A DNA stretch of 40,813 nt from Planctomyces sp. SH-PL62 (GCA_945905295.1 CAMDPX010000043.1:1-40813); one strand, 5' to 3'. Counted from the first letter of the stretch, positions 16,176-27,700 are shown. A program made the numbers and translations. The notes: generated from the letters alone by a model not told the origin.

Positions 16176-16766
16176 CTACTTGACTTCCACAATGTCGCCT
16201 TGAGTCGATCCCACGATCTTCATCAGCTCCGCTTGTTCCTTGGCGGGAACCTTGAACTTGTCGAGCGTCGCCTTGAGGTCTCCGGCGAGGGCTCCGAACT
16301 CCGCTGTCGTGATCTTCATTCCGGCGTGCAACGACTTCATGTCCTTGCCCGTATATTTTTGCGGACCGCCGGTCAGTGCTCCAATGAGATTCACCAAATT
16401 CGTCTTCAGCTTGGCAACATTGGCCTCGCTGGCCTCCCATTCCTTGATCCCCTTGCGGGTGAAGTTCACCTTTGGGTTGCCAGCGGCTCGCCCCACGAAG
16501 TCATCCACCACCGCCTTCACCGCCGCCTCGCCACCCAGCCGCTCGTACAACGACGCCACTTTTTCCATTGGGGGAGCCGGCACCGAGGGAGCCGTCATCG
16601 GTGCAGGTGCAATGCTCGTACAATTGATCGAACAGCAGGTGATCGCAACCGGTTGGCAGCAGGTCGGTGCCGCACAAACCGGTTGTGGGCAGCACGAGTG
16701 CCATGTGCGATGTTGCGGGCAGCCAGTCAGGGTGGCCAACACGGTTGTCAAAAGCAGTGCGTTCAT
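16176..16766 (-). CDS. cysteine-rich lipoprotein with truncated hemoglobin domain
   Basis: 196 aa with a good Shine-Dalgarno (GGAAGG) upstream of the ATG. The signal peptide ends in lipobox LTGC, Cys16 being the likely lipidation site. A cysteine-rich segment follows with eight further Cys between residues 25 and 49, several as CC pairs. Residues ~70-196 form a group-I-like truncated hemoglobin: LYERLGGEAAVKAVVDDF, LTGGPQKYTG and the probable heme-binding His147 in LHAGMKIT. The usual Tyr at helix position B10 appears to be Val91, which would change O2/NO chemistry. A globin outside the cytoplasm, tethered to lipid and preceded by a metal-binding-like Cys cluster, suggests periplasmic redox, NO or heme handling; this is inference. 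It is monocistronic. Confidence 0.88.
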   Translation of the reverse strand: MNALLLTTVLATLTGCPQHRTWHSCCPQPVCAAPTCCQPVAITCCSINCTSIAPAPMTAPSVPAPPMEKVASLYERLGGEAAVKAVVDDFVGRAAGNPKVNFTRKGIKEWEASEANVAKLKTNLVNLIGALTGGPQKYTGKDMKSLHAGMKITTAEFGALAGDLKATLDKFKVPAKEQAELMKIVGSTQGDIVEVK

Positions 16767-16992
16767 GAGGTGTCCTTCCTTAACTGATTGAAGACTCGAT
16801 TTGCTGTTCGGAACTCACATCGGTTCCGACATCACGATTTGCGAGGCGGATTGTACGACTTTCGATTTCGACGGGCCATGCTCCGAACGTCGTTCCCTTC
16901 TCGGTCTTGCAACTCAAGGCCCCAGCAATATACTCCCGCCTCCCATCGCGGAACGCTGGGCTGATTTTCGTTTGAAAAAGGGTGTAAACGTC

Positions 16993-17259
16993 ATGAGTCG
17001 GAAGTGCGACATTTGCAATCGAATCGCAGGCCGAGGCAATTCCAAGGTCGAACGCGGTAAGGCCAAATACCTCGGTGGCAACGGTCGCAAGACGACCGGT
17101 ATCTGCAAGCGACATTACTTCATCAATCTCCAAACCGTGCATATCGAAAAGCCGGAAGGTGGGGCGATGACGTCTCGCGTTTGCACCAAGTGCATCCGCA
17201 GCGGAGCCGTCCGCAAGAGCGTGAAGCGGAAGCCGTTCACGCTGGCTGAGAACAACTAG
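16993..17259 (+). CDS. rpmB: 50S ribosomal protein L28
   Basis: 88 aa beginning at the ATG at 16993; in-frame codons upstream to 16801 are not part of the protein. L28 is recognised from CDICNRIAGRGN, KYLGGNGRKTTGICKRHYF and the basic C-terminus. It is the zinc-ribbon (Cys+) form: C5-x2-C8 and C64-x2-C67 are present, with an extra Cys38. It stabilises the large ribosomal subunit. A classical terminator follows 28 nt after the stop. The 226-nt gap on the 5' side, divergent from the globin gene, must hold its promoter, but I see no clear -35/-10 pair. Confidence 0.93.
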   Translation: MSRKCDICNRIAGRGNSKVERGKAKYLGGNGRKTTGICKRHYFINLQTVHIEKPEGGAMTSRVCTKCIRSGAVRKSVKRKPFTLAENN

Positions 17260-17287
17260 ACGGCGAACGAGTTCTCTCGAATTTCTC

Positions 17288-17315
17288 AAACCCGGTTCCT
17301 CCAGGAGCCGGGTTT
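17288..17315 (+). terminator. Rho-independent terminator of rpmB
   Basis: The stem AAACCCGG... / ...CCGGGTTT with a short loop is followed by a run of Ts (GGGTTTTTGTG), 28 nt after the rpmB stop. Confidence 0.88.
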
Positions 17316-17322
17316 TTGTGTT

Positions 17323-17405
17323 GTAGGTCAGGCTTTCCAGCCTGACCCGAACGCTCCCCCATAACGCCGATTGCCGATCGAGTTAGCCAGGAAAGGCTGA
17401 CCTAC
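17323..17405. repeat. GTAG...CTAC nested palindrome, family C copy 1
   Basis: Bounded by GTAGGTC and GACCTAC. The left half folds as GGTCAGGCT-ttcc-AGCCTGACC. A close copy is in the PSCyt1/DUF1553 gene at 25443-25523. It ends 9 nt before the gatC start. Confidence 0.9.
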
Positions 17406-17414
17406 GGAGCCATC

Positions 17415-17714
17415 ATGGCCGAACCGCTCACGAAAGAAACCGTCACGAAGGTCGCCCACCTGGCGCGACTGAAATTATCAGGCGCGGAACTCGACCTCTT
17501 CACGACACAGCTTGGCCAGGTGCTCGGCTATGTCGAGTTGCTCAACGAGCTCGACACGACCGCCGTTGAGCCGATGGCGCACGTCGCCGACATCGCCAAC
17601 GTCTTCCGGGATGACGAAGTGCGTCCTTCTCTGCCGCGAGCCGCCGCGCTCTCGAATGCTCCCAAGACCGACGGCAAGTTCTTCGTCGTCCCACAGATTC
17701 TGGAAGAGGGGTAA
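17415..17714 (+). CDS. gatC: aspartyl/glutamyl-tRNA amidotransferase subunit C
   Basis: 99 aa, full length. [17 protein letters not shown] and the helical region ending [12 protein letters not shown] match GatC, as does the later [17 protein letters not shown] segment. GatC wraps around GatA and stabilises the GatCAB complex that amidates Glu-tRNA(Gln) and Asp-tRNA(Asn). It overlaps nothing and is followed 4 nt later by gatA, so they form an operon. gatB is not in the window. Confidence 0.95.
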   Translation: MAEPLTKETVTKVAHLARLKLSGAELDLFTTQLGQVLGYVELLNELDTTAVEPMAHVADIANVFRDDEVRPSLPRAAALSNAPKTDGKFFVVPQILEEG

Positions 17715-17718
17715 CAAC

Positions 17719-19179
17719 ATGCCCGCTCTCACTTCTTCGGCGGTGGATTTGATCGCTCAGCTCGACTGTGGCGAAACAAGCTCCCTCGCTTTGACGGAAA
17801 CCTGTCTGCAAACGATTTCCGCTCAGGACGCAAACATTCGCGCGTTTCTATCGACGAACGCCGAAACCGCGCTCGCGCAGGCGAAGGCGATCGACGAGAA
17901 ACGCAAATCTGGCCAGCCGGTTGGCAGGCTTGCCGGATTGCCGATCGCGATCAAAGACAACATGTGTACGCTCGGCGTGAAGACGACCTGCGCCAGCCGC
18001 ATCCTCGAAAACTTCGTCCCGCCGTATGACGCGGGAGTTGTTGAGAAACTCAAAGCGGCCGACGCGGTGCTGGTCGGTAAGACGAACCTCGACGAGTTCG
18101 CGATGGGTTCCTCGACAGAGAACTCGGCGTTCCAAGTGACTCGCAATCCGTGGAAATTGGAGCACACCGTCGGCGGATCGAGCGGCGGATCGGCAGCAGC
18201 GGTCGCCGCGCGGATGGTGCCGTTGTCGCTCGGTTCCGACACGGGCGGTTCGATTCGTCAGCCGGCTGGCTTCTGCGGAGTCGTCGGGATGAAGCCGACG
18301 TATGGCCGAGTCTCGCGGTACGGGCTAATTGCCTACGCGAGTTCGCTCGATCAGATCGGCCCGTTCGCGACCGATGTCGCCAGCGCGGCGTTGTTGTTGG
18401 AGGTCATCTCCGGTCACGACAACCGTGACTCGACCAGCGTGGATCGGCCGGTGCCGGAGTATTCGCAAACGGTCGAACAACCACTGACCGGGCTGCGAGT
18501 CGGCATCGCTCGCGAGCACTTCGTCGAAGGACTCGACCGCGAAGTCGAAGCGGCGATCAAGCAGTCGCTCGACGTGTATCGTTCGCTCGGAGCCGAGATC
18601 GTCGAGCTATCGCTACCGCATTCGAAGTACGCCATCGCGACATACTACTTGATCGCGGCGTCCGAGGCGTCGAGCAATCTGGCTCGGTTCGACGGCGTGC
18701 ATTACGGGCATCGCGCGGCGAAGTTCGACAACTTGATCGACATGTACTCGGCCAGTCGCGGCGAGGGTTTTGGTCCGGAAGTGAAACGCCGCATCATGCT
18801 CGGCACGTACGCGCTCTCGGCCGGCTACTACGACGCCTATTACCTGAAGGCATTAAAAGTCCGCCGCCTGATCCGCCGCGACTTCGACGCCGCGTTCGAG
18901 CGTTGCGACATCCTCGCCTCCCCCGTCGCCTCGACCCCCGCGTTCCGGCTGGGCGAGTTGGTCAACGATCCGCTGGCAATGTACCTCTCCGACATCTACA
19001 CGATCAGCGCGAACCTCGCCGGCATCCCCGGCCTGTCGCTCCCCTGCGGCCTCAGTTCGACCGGCCTCCCCATCGGCCTGCAACTCCTCGCCTCACCGTT
19101 CGAGGAAGAAAAACTTCTTCGCGTCGCCCGCATGTTCGAGCATGCCACGGATTGGCACACGAAGAGACCGCCTGCATAA
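17719..19179 (+). CDS. gatA: aspartyl/glutamyl-tRNA amidotransferase subunit A
   Basis: 486 aa. The start at 17719 has a GAGGGG Shine-Dalgarno in the end of gatC. Amidase-signature enzyme with the catalytic triad Lys79 (AIKDN), Ser154 (GGSSGGS) and Ser178 ([12 protein letters not shown]). It releases ammonia from glutamine and passes it to GatB for transamidation of misacylated tRNAs, so the organism uses the indirect route for Gln-tRNA and/or Asn-tRNA. Length and motifs are normal for GatA. No terminator is obvious after it. Confidence 0.96.
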   Translation: MPALTSSAVDLIAQLDCGETSSLALTETCLQTISAQDANIRAFLSTNAETALAQAKAIDEKRKSGQPVGRLAGLPIAIKDNMCTLGVKTTCASRILENFVPPYDAGVVEKLKAADAVLVGKTNLDEFAMGSSTENSAFQVTRNPWKLEHTVGGSSGGSAAAVAARMVPLSLGSDTGGSIRQPAGFCGVVGMKPTYGRVSRYGLIAYASSLDQIGPFATDVASAALLLEVISGHDNRDSTSVDRPVPEYSQTVEQPLTGLRVGIAREHFVEGLDREVEAAIKQSLDVYRSLGAEIVELSLPHSKYAIATYYLIAASEASSNLARFDGVHYGHRAAKFDNLIDMYSASRGEGFGPEVKRRIMLGTYALSAGYYDAYYLKALKVRRLIRRDFDAAFERCDILASPVASTPAFRLGELVNDPLAMYLSDIYTISANLAGIPGLSLPCGLSSTGLPIGLQLLASPFEEEKLLRVARMFEHATDWHTKRPPA

Positions 19180-19517
19180 CGTCCACGGGGGTGGGTCGCC
19201 CACGACCCAGCAGGAGGATTGTCTTGTTCGGTGGCATTGTTCCCTTCAAGGAGCAACGAGACGAACTCCTCAGTCATGCGGTAAATCTTCGAGCATTTGC
19301 CTTCATGAACAACACGGACAATGCCGGCGTCTTCAATCCTGTCAACTTCGTTTTGAAGATGTTGGTGCGTGTTGCCGAGGTTGTCCCTGCCGTCGTTGAA
19401 AAGTTGGCGGTGGGTCAAGCAAACTCCAAATCGGAAAACAGACGGTTGCTATGCACGAACGCAACTTCAAAACGAGAGTTCCGGAAAACGAGAGTGCCGG
19501 GGGCGTTGGTTTGAGAA
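19180..19517. other. 338-bp intergenic gap with possible winged-helix remnant
   Basis: No complete gene is visible between gatA and the DUF1501 gene. On the minus strand, around 19418-19245, an open frame reads GNTHQHLQNEVDRIEDAGIV then a short wing-like stretch and KIYRMTEEF. This faintly resembles a winged-helix (ArsR/MarR-like) DNA-binding domain, but it has no credible N-terminus and runs into gatA. It may be a degraded regulator gene or chance. No palindromic element of the dispersed families is present. Confidence 0.35.
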
Positions 19518-20972
<1,455 letters not shown>

Positions 20973-21010
20973 GTTGAATTTCGATGGAGAGAGGGCCATA
21001 AACAGATCAG

Positions 21011-21787
21011 TCATTTCGCCGATGCCTTCAACGACTGACGAACCCAGGTTCGTTCGGCGGGACGCAATTTCGGCACGACGTCGGTCGTGTAATCCAGCGA
21101 GTAGCGATAGCCTGCTCGTTCGTAGGTTTCGTTGAACGCGAGCTGCAATTCCAATTTCACGTCGGCATCGCCCGGAGACAGCGGAATCGGGATCTTCGGC
21201 AGCGGATGATTCAACGGCCAGGCGTAGACTTGAGCCTTCATCCGCCGAGTCCCCTTGCAGATGAACACGAAATAGTCGCCGCGCGGCAACGGTTCGACCG
21301 TTGGCAGCCGCGAGCCGCCTCGCAACAAGTCGAGTTCGACCACGTTGATTGCCGATTGCAGGTACGCATCCCGCTTCTCTAAGTAGGCAGATCGCCCGCC
21401 GCGCTGATTCTTGTTCCAGGGAGACAGCAACTCGATCACCGTCACAATTTCTCGGTTGTGCATCGACCGCACCGTCAGGTACGGCCGCTTGACCACCTGC
21501 GGCTTCGGCAAGGTACGAGTCACCGGTTTGACGGCCACCGCCACGCCTCCATCCGGTCCACCAGTCCATTCTCCACTTTCCTCGACTGACAAATCCGGGA
21601 CCACAATGCGATCAACGTCACCCTCGTCACCTCGCACCAAGGTGACGGACTTCTCGACGTTCACGAAGTAGTCGGGCAGAAGTGTTGGGACCAATCGTTC
21701 GCGAAGCCGAATGATGAAGTCCGTGTGAAAATCGGACCAACACTGCCCCTCGATAAACGGGTCCATTCCTGGAAACGGCGATGTCAT
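21011..21787 (-). CDS. DUF4058 family protein
   Basis: 258 aa, close to full length. It starts with the family hallmark SPFPGMDPFIEGQCWSDFHT and has the conserved VIELLSPWNK motif, the YLEKRDAYLQSAINVVELDLLRGG region and an RGDYFVFICKG segment. The restriction-endonuclease-like core (VIELLSP..NK, E and K residues) is suggestive, but catalysis is unproven. No signal peptide is present, so it is cytoplasmic. It is 33 nt after the G8 gene; its stop overlaps a possible DUF1501 start by 4 nt. Function unknown. Confidence 0.88.
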   Translation of the reverse strand: MTSPFPGMDPFIEGQCWSDFHTDFIIRLRERLVPTLLPDYFVNVEKSVTLVRGDEGDVDRIVVPDLSVEESGEWTGGPDGGVAVAVKPVTRTLPKPQVVKRPYLTVRSMHNREIVTVIELLSPWNKNQRGGRSAYLEKRDAYLQSAINVVELDLLRGGSRLPTVEPLPRGDYFVFICKGTRRMKAQVYAWPLNHPLPKIPIPLSPGDADVKLELQLAFNETYERAGYRYSLDYTTDVVPKLRPAERTWVRQSLKASAK

Positions 21788-21820
21788 GGCAAACCTCCCG
21801 CTTGATTGACGCGACTCAGT

Positions 21821-24151
21821 CTACTGGCCCGCGATCCGATGCGGCAGACGTTCCGCGTTGCCGGCGGAGTCCGTGGCGGAACTGACTAACTCTTTGACAC
21901 TGAGGTCTCCCGTTTTCAAGACGACTTCCCATTCCGCAAAGTTGTCGCGCACCGATTTCGCCCTCGCGCCGTTGACGGTGACTTGCTTGATCTCGCCGTT
22001 GTCCTCTGCCCAGCCGCGAATCAGCCAGCCGTCGCTCGTGCGAGTGACCGAAGTGATTATCGTGGATGGCGGCAGGTCATCGATCGGGTCGAGCAGTTGC
22101 GGGAAGAGGATGTCGCGAACTTCGAGGACTCGCGATTCATCACCGGTCAGCGGCGATTCGGACTTGTAGGTGGCTGGCTCGGTCTTCACTTCGCCGGACT
22201 TGGCGCTGACGACTCGCGCGTGGCGGCCGGAGCCGTAGAAGTCGTGCAGGATGACTGGCACGCTGGTCGGCGTCTTCGGTTGCGGACGTGGGCCGCCGCC
22301 GAGGTTCACCAACGCTCGGCGGTTGTTGTCTTGGCGGTTGATGACCTGCACGTTGCGAATGTGCGTCTCGGCTGAACCGGTCGGGTTGTGATCGGTGATC
22401 TGGATCAGTGGCATCGAACTGTTGTGGTGGCCGGAGAACGTCAGGCCGTCGACCGTGAGGTTGCCGTATTGAATGCTGTCGTCATCGTGGCCACGATTGA
22501 ACGGCTCGGCGTCGCCATGTTTGGGCGACTGCGTGATCGACATGTTGCGATAGACGTGGCGATCGAAGTTCGGGTGATAGACGCCGTAGATCGAGTTGTA
22601 GATTTTCATTCCCTCGACCAGCACACACGGAGCCTGCACGCGGAAGGCGTAATGGATCTCCCAGATCTTGGTGTTCCGCAGCACGAACGGGTGCTTCGCG
22701 TCCGGGCCGACGCGGTTGACTCCCTGGCCGAGATTGACGCCGTACAGGCCGTCGCAGTGAGCTTCGTTGTCCTCGAACCGCACGAACGGCAGCGTGCGGA
22801 TGTCGGTGGGCTTCGATTCGCCGCTCGCGTCTTGCACCGGCAGCGTCAGCTTGAGGGCGCTCGTCTCGGTCGCTTCGAAGAAATAGCCGTAGTGATTGTT
22901 TTCGCAGCTCACGTTTCGCGTGAACGTGTTGAGGCTGTTGGCCCACCAGAAGCCGGCTCCGTCGTTTTGATCGAACGGCAGCACTTGTTTCGGCAGCTTC
23001 TTGCCGTCCATCGCCTGCACGGCGAGATTGCGGTCGAGAATGTTCTGCACCTCGGTCCCGTCTTCCATAAAGTAACCGTGGCCGATGCTGCGGTAGCCGA
23101 CGCAATCGCGAACGACGAGATAGTTCGTGCCGTGAATCGTCAGCCAGCGGTTGTGGCTGTTGTGAATCGACGCTCCGATGACCGAACTGCCGCGCATCGT
23201 GTTGCCGACCAAATGAAAGTGCAGCGCGTATCGGCCGAGCGTGTCCTTCTTGCCGAGATGCCGGAACTCGGCATAGCTGATCGAGCCAGCGGAACCCTTG
23301 TGATACATCGTGTGCCCGCGAATGCCCTCAGGATTCGCCGATTCAACAATCACGTTGCGACTGAGGTTCGCGACCTCGCCACGAAATTCGCCTTCGCCGA
23401 GATGCTCACGCATCAGCGGTTCATTCAGCAGAAGTTTTCCGCCAGCGCCGTCGATCGCCGTCACGGTCCGCTCTTCCGTTTCGAGTTTGTCAGTCCCCTG
23501 CCCGTTGTCACGCCCAAGATGCGTGGCCGTGATGATGACTCGATCGCCGATTCGCCAGCCGGTCACCGATTCAGACAGCGTGACAGCAGCGTCTCCCTTC
23601 TTCGAGGTCGCACCGAGTTTCACCCACGTCCGGCTGAGCGGCGCTCCATGAAACTCCATCCGCCCGCCGCAGCAGACAATCGCCGGACAGGACTGCTTGT
23701 CTTGCCCCTCAAACGGCACGAGCCGAATCAGCGCCGTGTGCTTGGCATCAATCGGCTTCTCCGGAGTGCCAACCAATAACGCCGGTCGTACCGCACCGGC
23801 CGGCAAGTCTTCGATGTGAGCGTCGCAATCAAAGCCCTCTTCGGTGGGCTCGTCGCCGAATTCGATCTTCAGCACGCCGACATCCAGCCGAGTGTCCTTG
23901 TTCGCCGCGAACGTCAGTGTCCCCGCGACGCACACTGCTCGGATCGGCGTCTCCGACTTCACGTCGTAAACGACCACATGCCCCGGCCGCACATGCACGC
24001 GAGCGCCCGCTTCCGGGACTTTGCCACCTTCCCAAGTCGCGGCGGCCGACCACGCGCCGCTGCCGGCGGAACGCGTCCACGTCTCGGCTGCGTCTGCCGA
24101 AATACCAATCACGAGCACAGCGACGAGCATCAGACCGGGGACAAGTTTCAT
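21821..24151 (-). CDS. exported G8-domain parallel beta-helix protein (CEMIP/TMEM2-like)
   Basis: 776 aa from the ATG at 24151, which begins a good signal peptide (MKLVPGLMLVAVLVIGISADA). Residues ~25-160 form a G8 domain (WSAAATWEGGKVPEAGARVH, then GHVVVYD). Residues ~200-640 form a right-handed beta-helix with CEMIP-like motifs: RYALHFHLVGN at about 308-317, RWLTIHGTN at about 335-343 and GHGYFMEDGTE at about 357-367. A C-terminal Ig-like domain follows (SVTRTSDGWLIRGWAEDN). Animal CEMIP and TMEM2 degrade or bind hyaluronan, so an extracellular polysaccharide is the likeliest target; activity here is inference. It lies in a run of exported proteins, 66 nt after the unknown 180-aa gene. Confidence 0.88.
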   Translation of the reverse strand: MKLVPGLMLVAVLVIGISADAAETWTRSAGSGAWSAAATWEGGKVPEAGARVHVRPGHVVVYDVKSETPIRAVCVAGTLTFAANKDTRLDVGVLKIEFGDEPTEEGFDCDAHIEDLPAGAVRPALLVGTPEKPIDAKHTALIRLVPFEGQDKQSCPAIVCCGGRMEFHGAPLSRTWVKLGATSKKGDAAVTLSESVTGWRIGDRVIITATHLGRDNGQGTDKLETEERTVTAIDGAGGKLLLNEPLMREHLGEGEFRGEVANLSRNVIVESANPEGIRGHTMYHKGSAGSISYAEFRHLGKKDTLGRYALHFHLVGNTMRGSSVIGASIHNSHNRWLTIHGTNYLVVRDCVGYRSIGHGYFMEDGTEVQNILDRNLAVQAMDGKKLPKQVLPFDQNDGAGFWWANSLNTFTRNVSCENNHYGYFFEATETSALKLTLPVQDASGESKPTDIRTLPFVRFEDNEAHCDGLYGVNLGQGVNRVGPDAKHPFVLRNTKIWEIHYAFRVQAPCVLVEGMKIYNSIYGVYHPNFDRHVYRNMSITQSPKHGDAEPFNRGHDDDSIQYGNLTVDGLTFSGHHNSSMPLIQITDHNPTGSAETHIRNVQVINRQDNNRRALVNLGGGPRPQPKTPTSVPVILHDFYGSGRHARVVSAKSGEVKTEPATYKSESPLTGDESRVLEVRDILFPQLLDPIDDLPPSTIITSVTRTSDGWLIRGWAEDNGEIKQVTVNGARAKSVRDNFAEWEVVLKTGDLSVKELVSSATDSAGNAERLPHRIAGQ

Positions 24152-24217
24152 GGCAAACTCGCTTTCGATGATGGGGGGCTTGCGAAGACCTTTTTTACGC
24201 CGACCGAGGCGCACAAT

Positions 24218-24760
24218 CTAACGAATCAACTTCATGGAAATACCGCTCGTGGCAGCCGCAACAGTCTCTGAGATTCTCGCCATCAGTGACTGTGTGGTCT
24301 TGCGGCGAGATTTGTTGTCAAAGATGTATCGGATCTTGGATTCCAAGAATTTCGGAAAGTCATTCGGGGAAAGTTCCGCTTTCAGTTTCTCGCTCAAACG
24401 CAAAAACGCGAGTGCCGCATTGAACGCTCCGACGTGGCACTCAAACCAAGGAACGGTTCCTTGTTTCATCAGGTTGCCCAATGATTGCCGTACTTCATCA
24501 GACGGCATTCCTCGGCCAATCGGCTCAATAAGTTGGTTCAACTGGTCTGTGAGGTTCTTATTTTCGGACGGCCAGACTGCCATCAGAAAACTCGTGTCGA
24601 TTGGATTCGTCATTAACGGGTCATCTTCCAAAATGGGAAACACACCAAATGCGAACAAACGGACTTCGCTCCCGGTTCCTTTCGCGATCCGCAGAAGGTC
24701 ATTGCCCGTGACCGCTGGACGCGGCGAATAAACGACGATTTGATTCGGAGGACTCGCCAT
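24218..24760 (-). CDS. hypothetical protein, 180 aa
   Basis: I do not recognise a family. The protein has no signal peptide or membrane segment. It is mixed alpha/beta, with a long helical region near residues 105-150 (NAALAFLRLSEKLKAEL, then FPKFLESKIRYIF), and ends in a basic tail. The N-terminal part (PNQIVVYSPRPAVTGNDLL) contains no catalytic motif. It starts 16 nt after the PSCyt1/DUF1553 stop and ends 66 nt before the G8 start, so it is probably co-transcribed with exported proteins although itself cytoplasmic. Base composition is slightly more AT-rich than its neighbours. Confidence 0.7.
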   Translation of the reverse strand: MASPPNQIVVYSPRPAVTGNDLLRIAKGTGSEVRLFAFGVFPILEDDPLMTNPIDTSFLMAVWPSENKNLTDQLNQLIEPIGRGMPSDEVRQSLGNLMKQGTVPWFECHVGAFNAALAFLRLSEKLKAELSPNDFPKFLESKIRYIFDNKSRRKTTQSLMARISETVAAATSGISMKLIR

Positions 24761-24776
24761 TCATCTTGCTCGGCAA

Positions 24777-27700
24777 TTACTCGCGTGTCACCACTTCATC
24801 CAGATTCAACAATACGTTCGCCGTCAACGTGTACGCCGCCAACTCGGCAGAGTCGAGCGACGCCCCCGCTTTGCTTTCACCGAGCACAATCAGTTGCTGA
24901 GCCGCACCAGCATCCTGTCGAAAGCGAGCGAGATCGTCGTTCAAGCCGCCAACAAGCACCGCCAATTCCTCGTCCGTCGGCGAACGTGACGTCACCCAGC
25001 GGAAGGCAAATCGGAGGCGCGACTCCGGCGTCGCGCCGCCGTCGGTCAGCATCCGCTCGGCCAGCTTTCGAGCGGCTTCGACGTAGGTGATCTCGTTGAG
25101 CAGCGTCAGCGCTTGCAGCGGCGTATTGGTGCGAGAGCGTTTGACGGTGCAGATCTCACGGCTGGGAGCATCAAACAGCAACATCGCTGGCGGCGCAGCC
25201 GTTCGTTTCCAAATCGTGTAGAGCGTGCGGCGATACAAGCCGTCATTCGTGTCGTGCTTGTAGCCGCGCAAGTCTCCGTAGCGCGAGGTCTCGTCCCACA
25301 CGCCGTCGGGCATGTATGGCCGGACGCTCGGCCCGCCTAGTTTTTCGATGAGCAATCTGCTGGCGAAGAGCGCTTGATCGCGCAGAGCTTCGGCCGAGAG
25401 CCGTACTCGCGGGCCGCGCGAGAGCAGACGGTTGTCCGGATCGTAGGTCAGGCTTTCCTGCCTGACCCGTTGCGCGTTCGACGTCGGTTGTACGTTCGGG
25501 TCAGGTTGGAAAGCCTGACCTACGGAAGACTGCCGATACGTCGCGCTCATCACGATCAGCTTTTGCAGTCGCTTCATGTCCCAGTCGGTCATGAACTCGA
25601 CGGCCAGCCAATCGAGCAAATCCGGATGCGACGGGTACTCGGCTTGCGAGCCGAGGTTTTCGGTCGTCTTCACCAACCCGTTTCCGAAGAAGCGTTCCCA
25701 CGCGCGGTTGACCCACACGCGAGCGGTCAGCGGGTTCGTTGGTGAGACGATCCACTTGGCAAGGTCGAGACGGTTCATCAGCCGGGGGGCGCTAGCCCCG
25801 GTTGAATCGTTCTGAACCGGGGCTAGCGCCCTGCGGCTGATCGCTTTTTCGTCGATGAGTGCGGCCGGCAACGCCGCTGTGACTTTCTCACCCCGTTTGT
25901 CGTACTCGCCGCGAATCAGAATGAACGCCTCGCGCGGCGGTCCTTCTTTCATGATCATGACGTTGGGCGTCTTCGCAACGAGATCGTCGCGCGACTTCTT
26001 GGCCGACGCGACGGCGTGCTCCGCTTGCTTGAGCGGGCTATCGACGTTCGCTCTGAAAAACTTTTCGAGCTCCGCTTTCTGTTCCGGCGAGCGTTTGTCG
26101 GCGGCGAGTTCCAGGATTGCCTTGAGCGACTCCGGAAACTTCGCGCCGTCGAGCTTCACAGTGCTCGGCGGCAATGACGTGAATGACAATCGGAAGCGGC
26201 CGATGTTGTGTTGCGTCAGCGCCTCGTGCTTGAGCCGCACGGTCAGCGTCGCGTTCGCCGGCACCGTCAACGGTGATTCCAGCAAGAACATCGCCGAGGT
26301 CGGATCGCGGCGTGTCGGACCATCAACCGCCCAGCCGTTGGACGGGGCATCGTCGAGCACGAGACCGATCTCCCAGCCTTTTTGCGAGTACGTCGCTTCG
26401 GCTCGGACAAACTTCGCGACCAGCGGCGACGGCAGATCCGGCGACGTGATTTCCGCTTCGACGCGAGACAGCACAAAGTTGCCGTTCGAGAATCGGCCGA
26501 GCGATTTCATCGGCAGCGAATCGTCCGGCAGCGTGTCGAGCAACAGGCCGCTGAACTGTCCGGCCGCGATCGGCGCGCTGAGCGTGTAGACGTCATGAGG
26601 CGGATTCGTCCCTGATGCTAGATAGCTTCCGTCCGGTTGCTTGGTCAGCGCCGCTCCGCCCGCAGACTTCACATCGTTCGGTTGCAGTGGAGACCAGACG
26701 GCGACCGGTTTGTCTTTCAGCAACTTCTCACGAAAGTCCGGCTCCCACGCGGTGATCAATTCGGGGAGTCGCTTCGCTTCCTCCGCGACACGAGCATTCG
26801 CGACGACGATCAACTCGTCGAGCCGCTTCAATTCCGCCTCTTGCTCGGCGGTCGGGGCCGAGATGGTCGGCTCGGTGTTCTTCGATTCGCCTTGCAGCGT
26901 GCCGCTCTCGGTGACGTTATTGAAGAACGCGAACATCGAATAGAAATCGCGCTGGCTGATCGGGTCGTATTTGTGATCGTGGCAGCGGCAGCAATTGAAG
27001 GTCAGGCCGAGCCATGTGATCCCGGTTGTCTCGACGCGGTCGATCACCGTTTCGACGCGCCATTCTTCGGCGATCAAACCACCCTCGCCGTTGAGCCGGT
27101 GATTGCGATTGAATCCGGTCGCGACGATTTGCGATTGAGTCGGATTCGGCAACAGGTCTCCGGCGAGTTGCTCGATCGTGAATTGATCGAACGGAATGTT
27201 GTCGTTGAAGGCGTTGATGACCCAGTCTCGCCACGGCCATTGAAAGCGGCTGCTATCGACTTGAAAGCCGTTGCTGTCGGCGTACCGCGCCATGTCGAGC
27301 CACGGCCGAGCCATTTGCTCGCCGTAGCGCGGCGACTTGAGCAAGCGATCGACGACTTTCTCGTAAGCGTTATCCGACGTGTCGGCGAGGAACGCATCGA
27401 CTTCGCTGGGGGTCGGCGGCAGGCCGGTGAGGTCGAGTGTGACTCGGCGGATGAGTGTCGCCTTGCCGGCTTCAGGGGACGGTCGCAGCTTTTCACGCGA
27501 GAGACGATCGCGGATGAAGGAGTCGATGGGATTTGAAATTTGAGATTTCAAATTTGAGATTTCAGATTTCAAATTCGGGACAGCGGGGCGAACCGGCGAA
27601 AGGAATGCCCAGTGGCCTTGGTACTCGGCACCGTCAGCAATCCAGCGTTTGAGCAATTCGATCTGTGCTGGCGAGATCTTCTTTCCGGAGTTGGCAGGGG

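Noticed and set aside
16780-17289. 169-codon minus-strand open frame over rpmB
   Set aside because: Opposes the ribosomal protein L28 gene and shows no motif.
20973-21569. upstream in-frame extension of the DUF1501 gene
   Set aside because: It overlaps the DUF4058 gene in another frame and precedes the Tat-like signal; Arg-rich and not conserved-looking.
22388-23779. 463-codon plus-strand open frame across the G8 gene
   Set aside because: Antisense shadow of the G8-domain gene. It has no recognisable domain and is full of Val/Arg/Asp runs typical of the opposite strand of GC-rich coding DNA.
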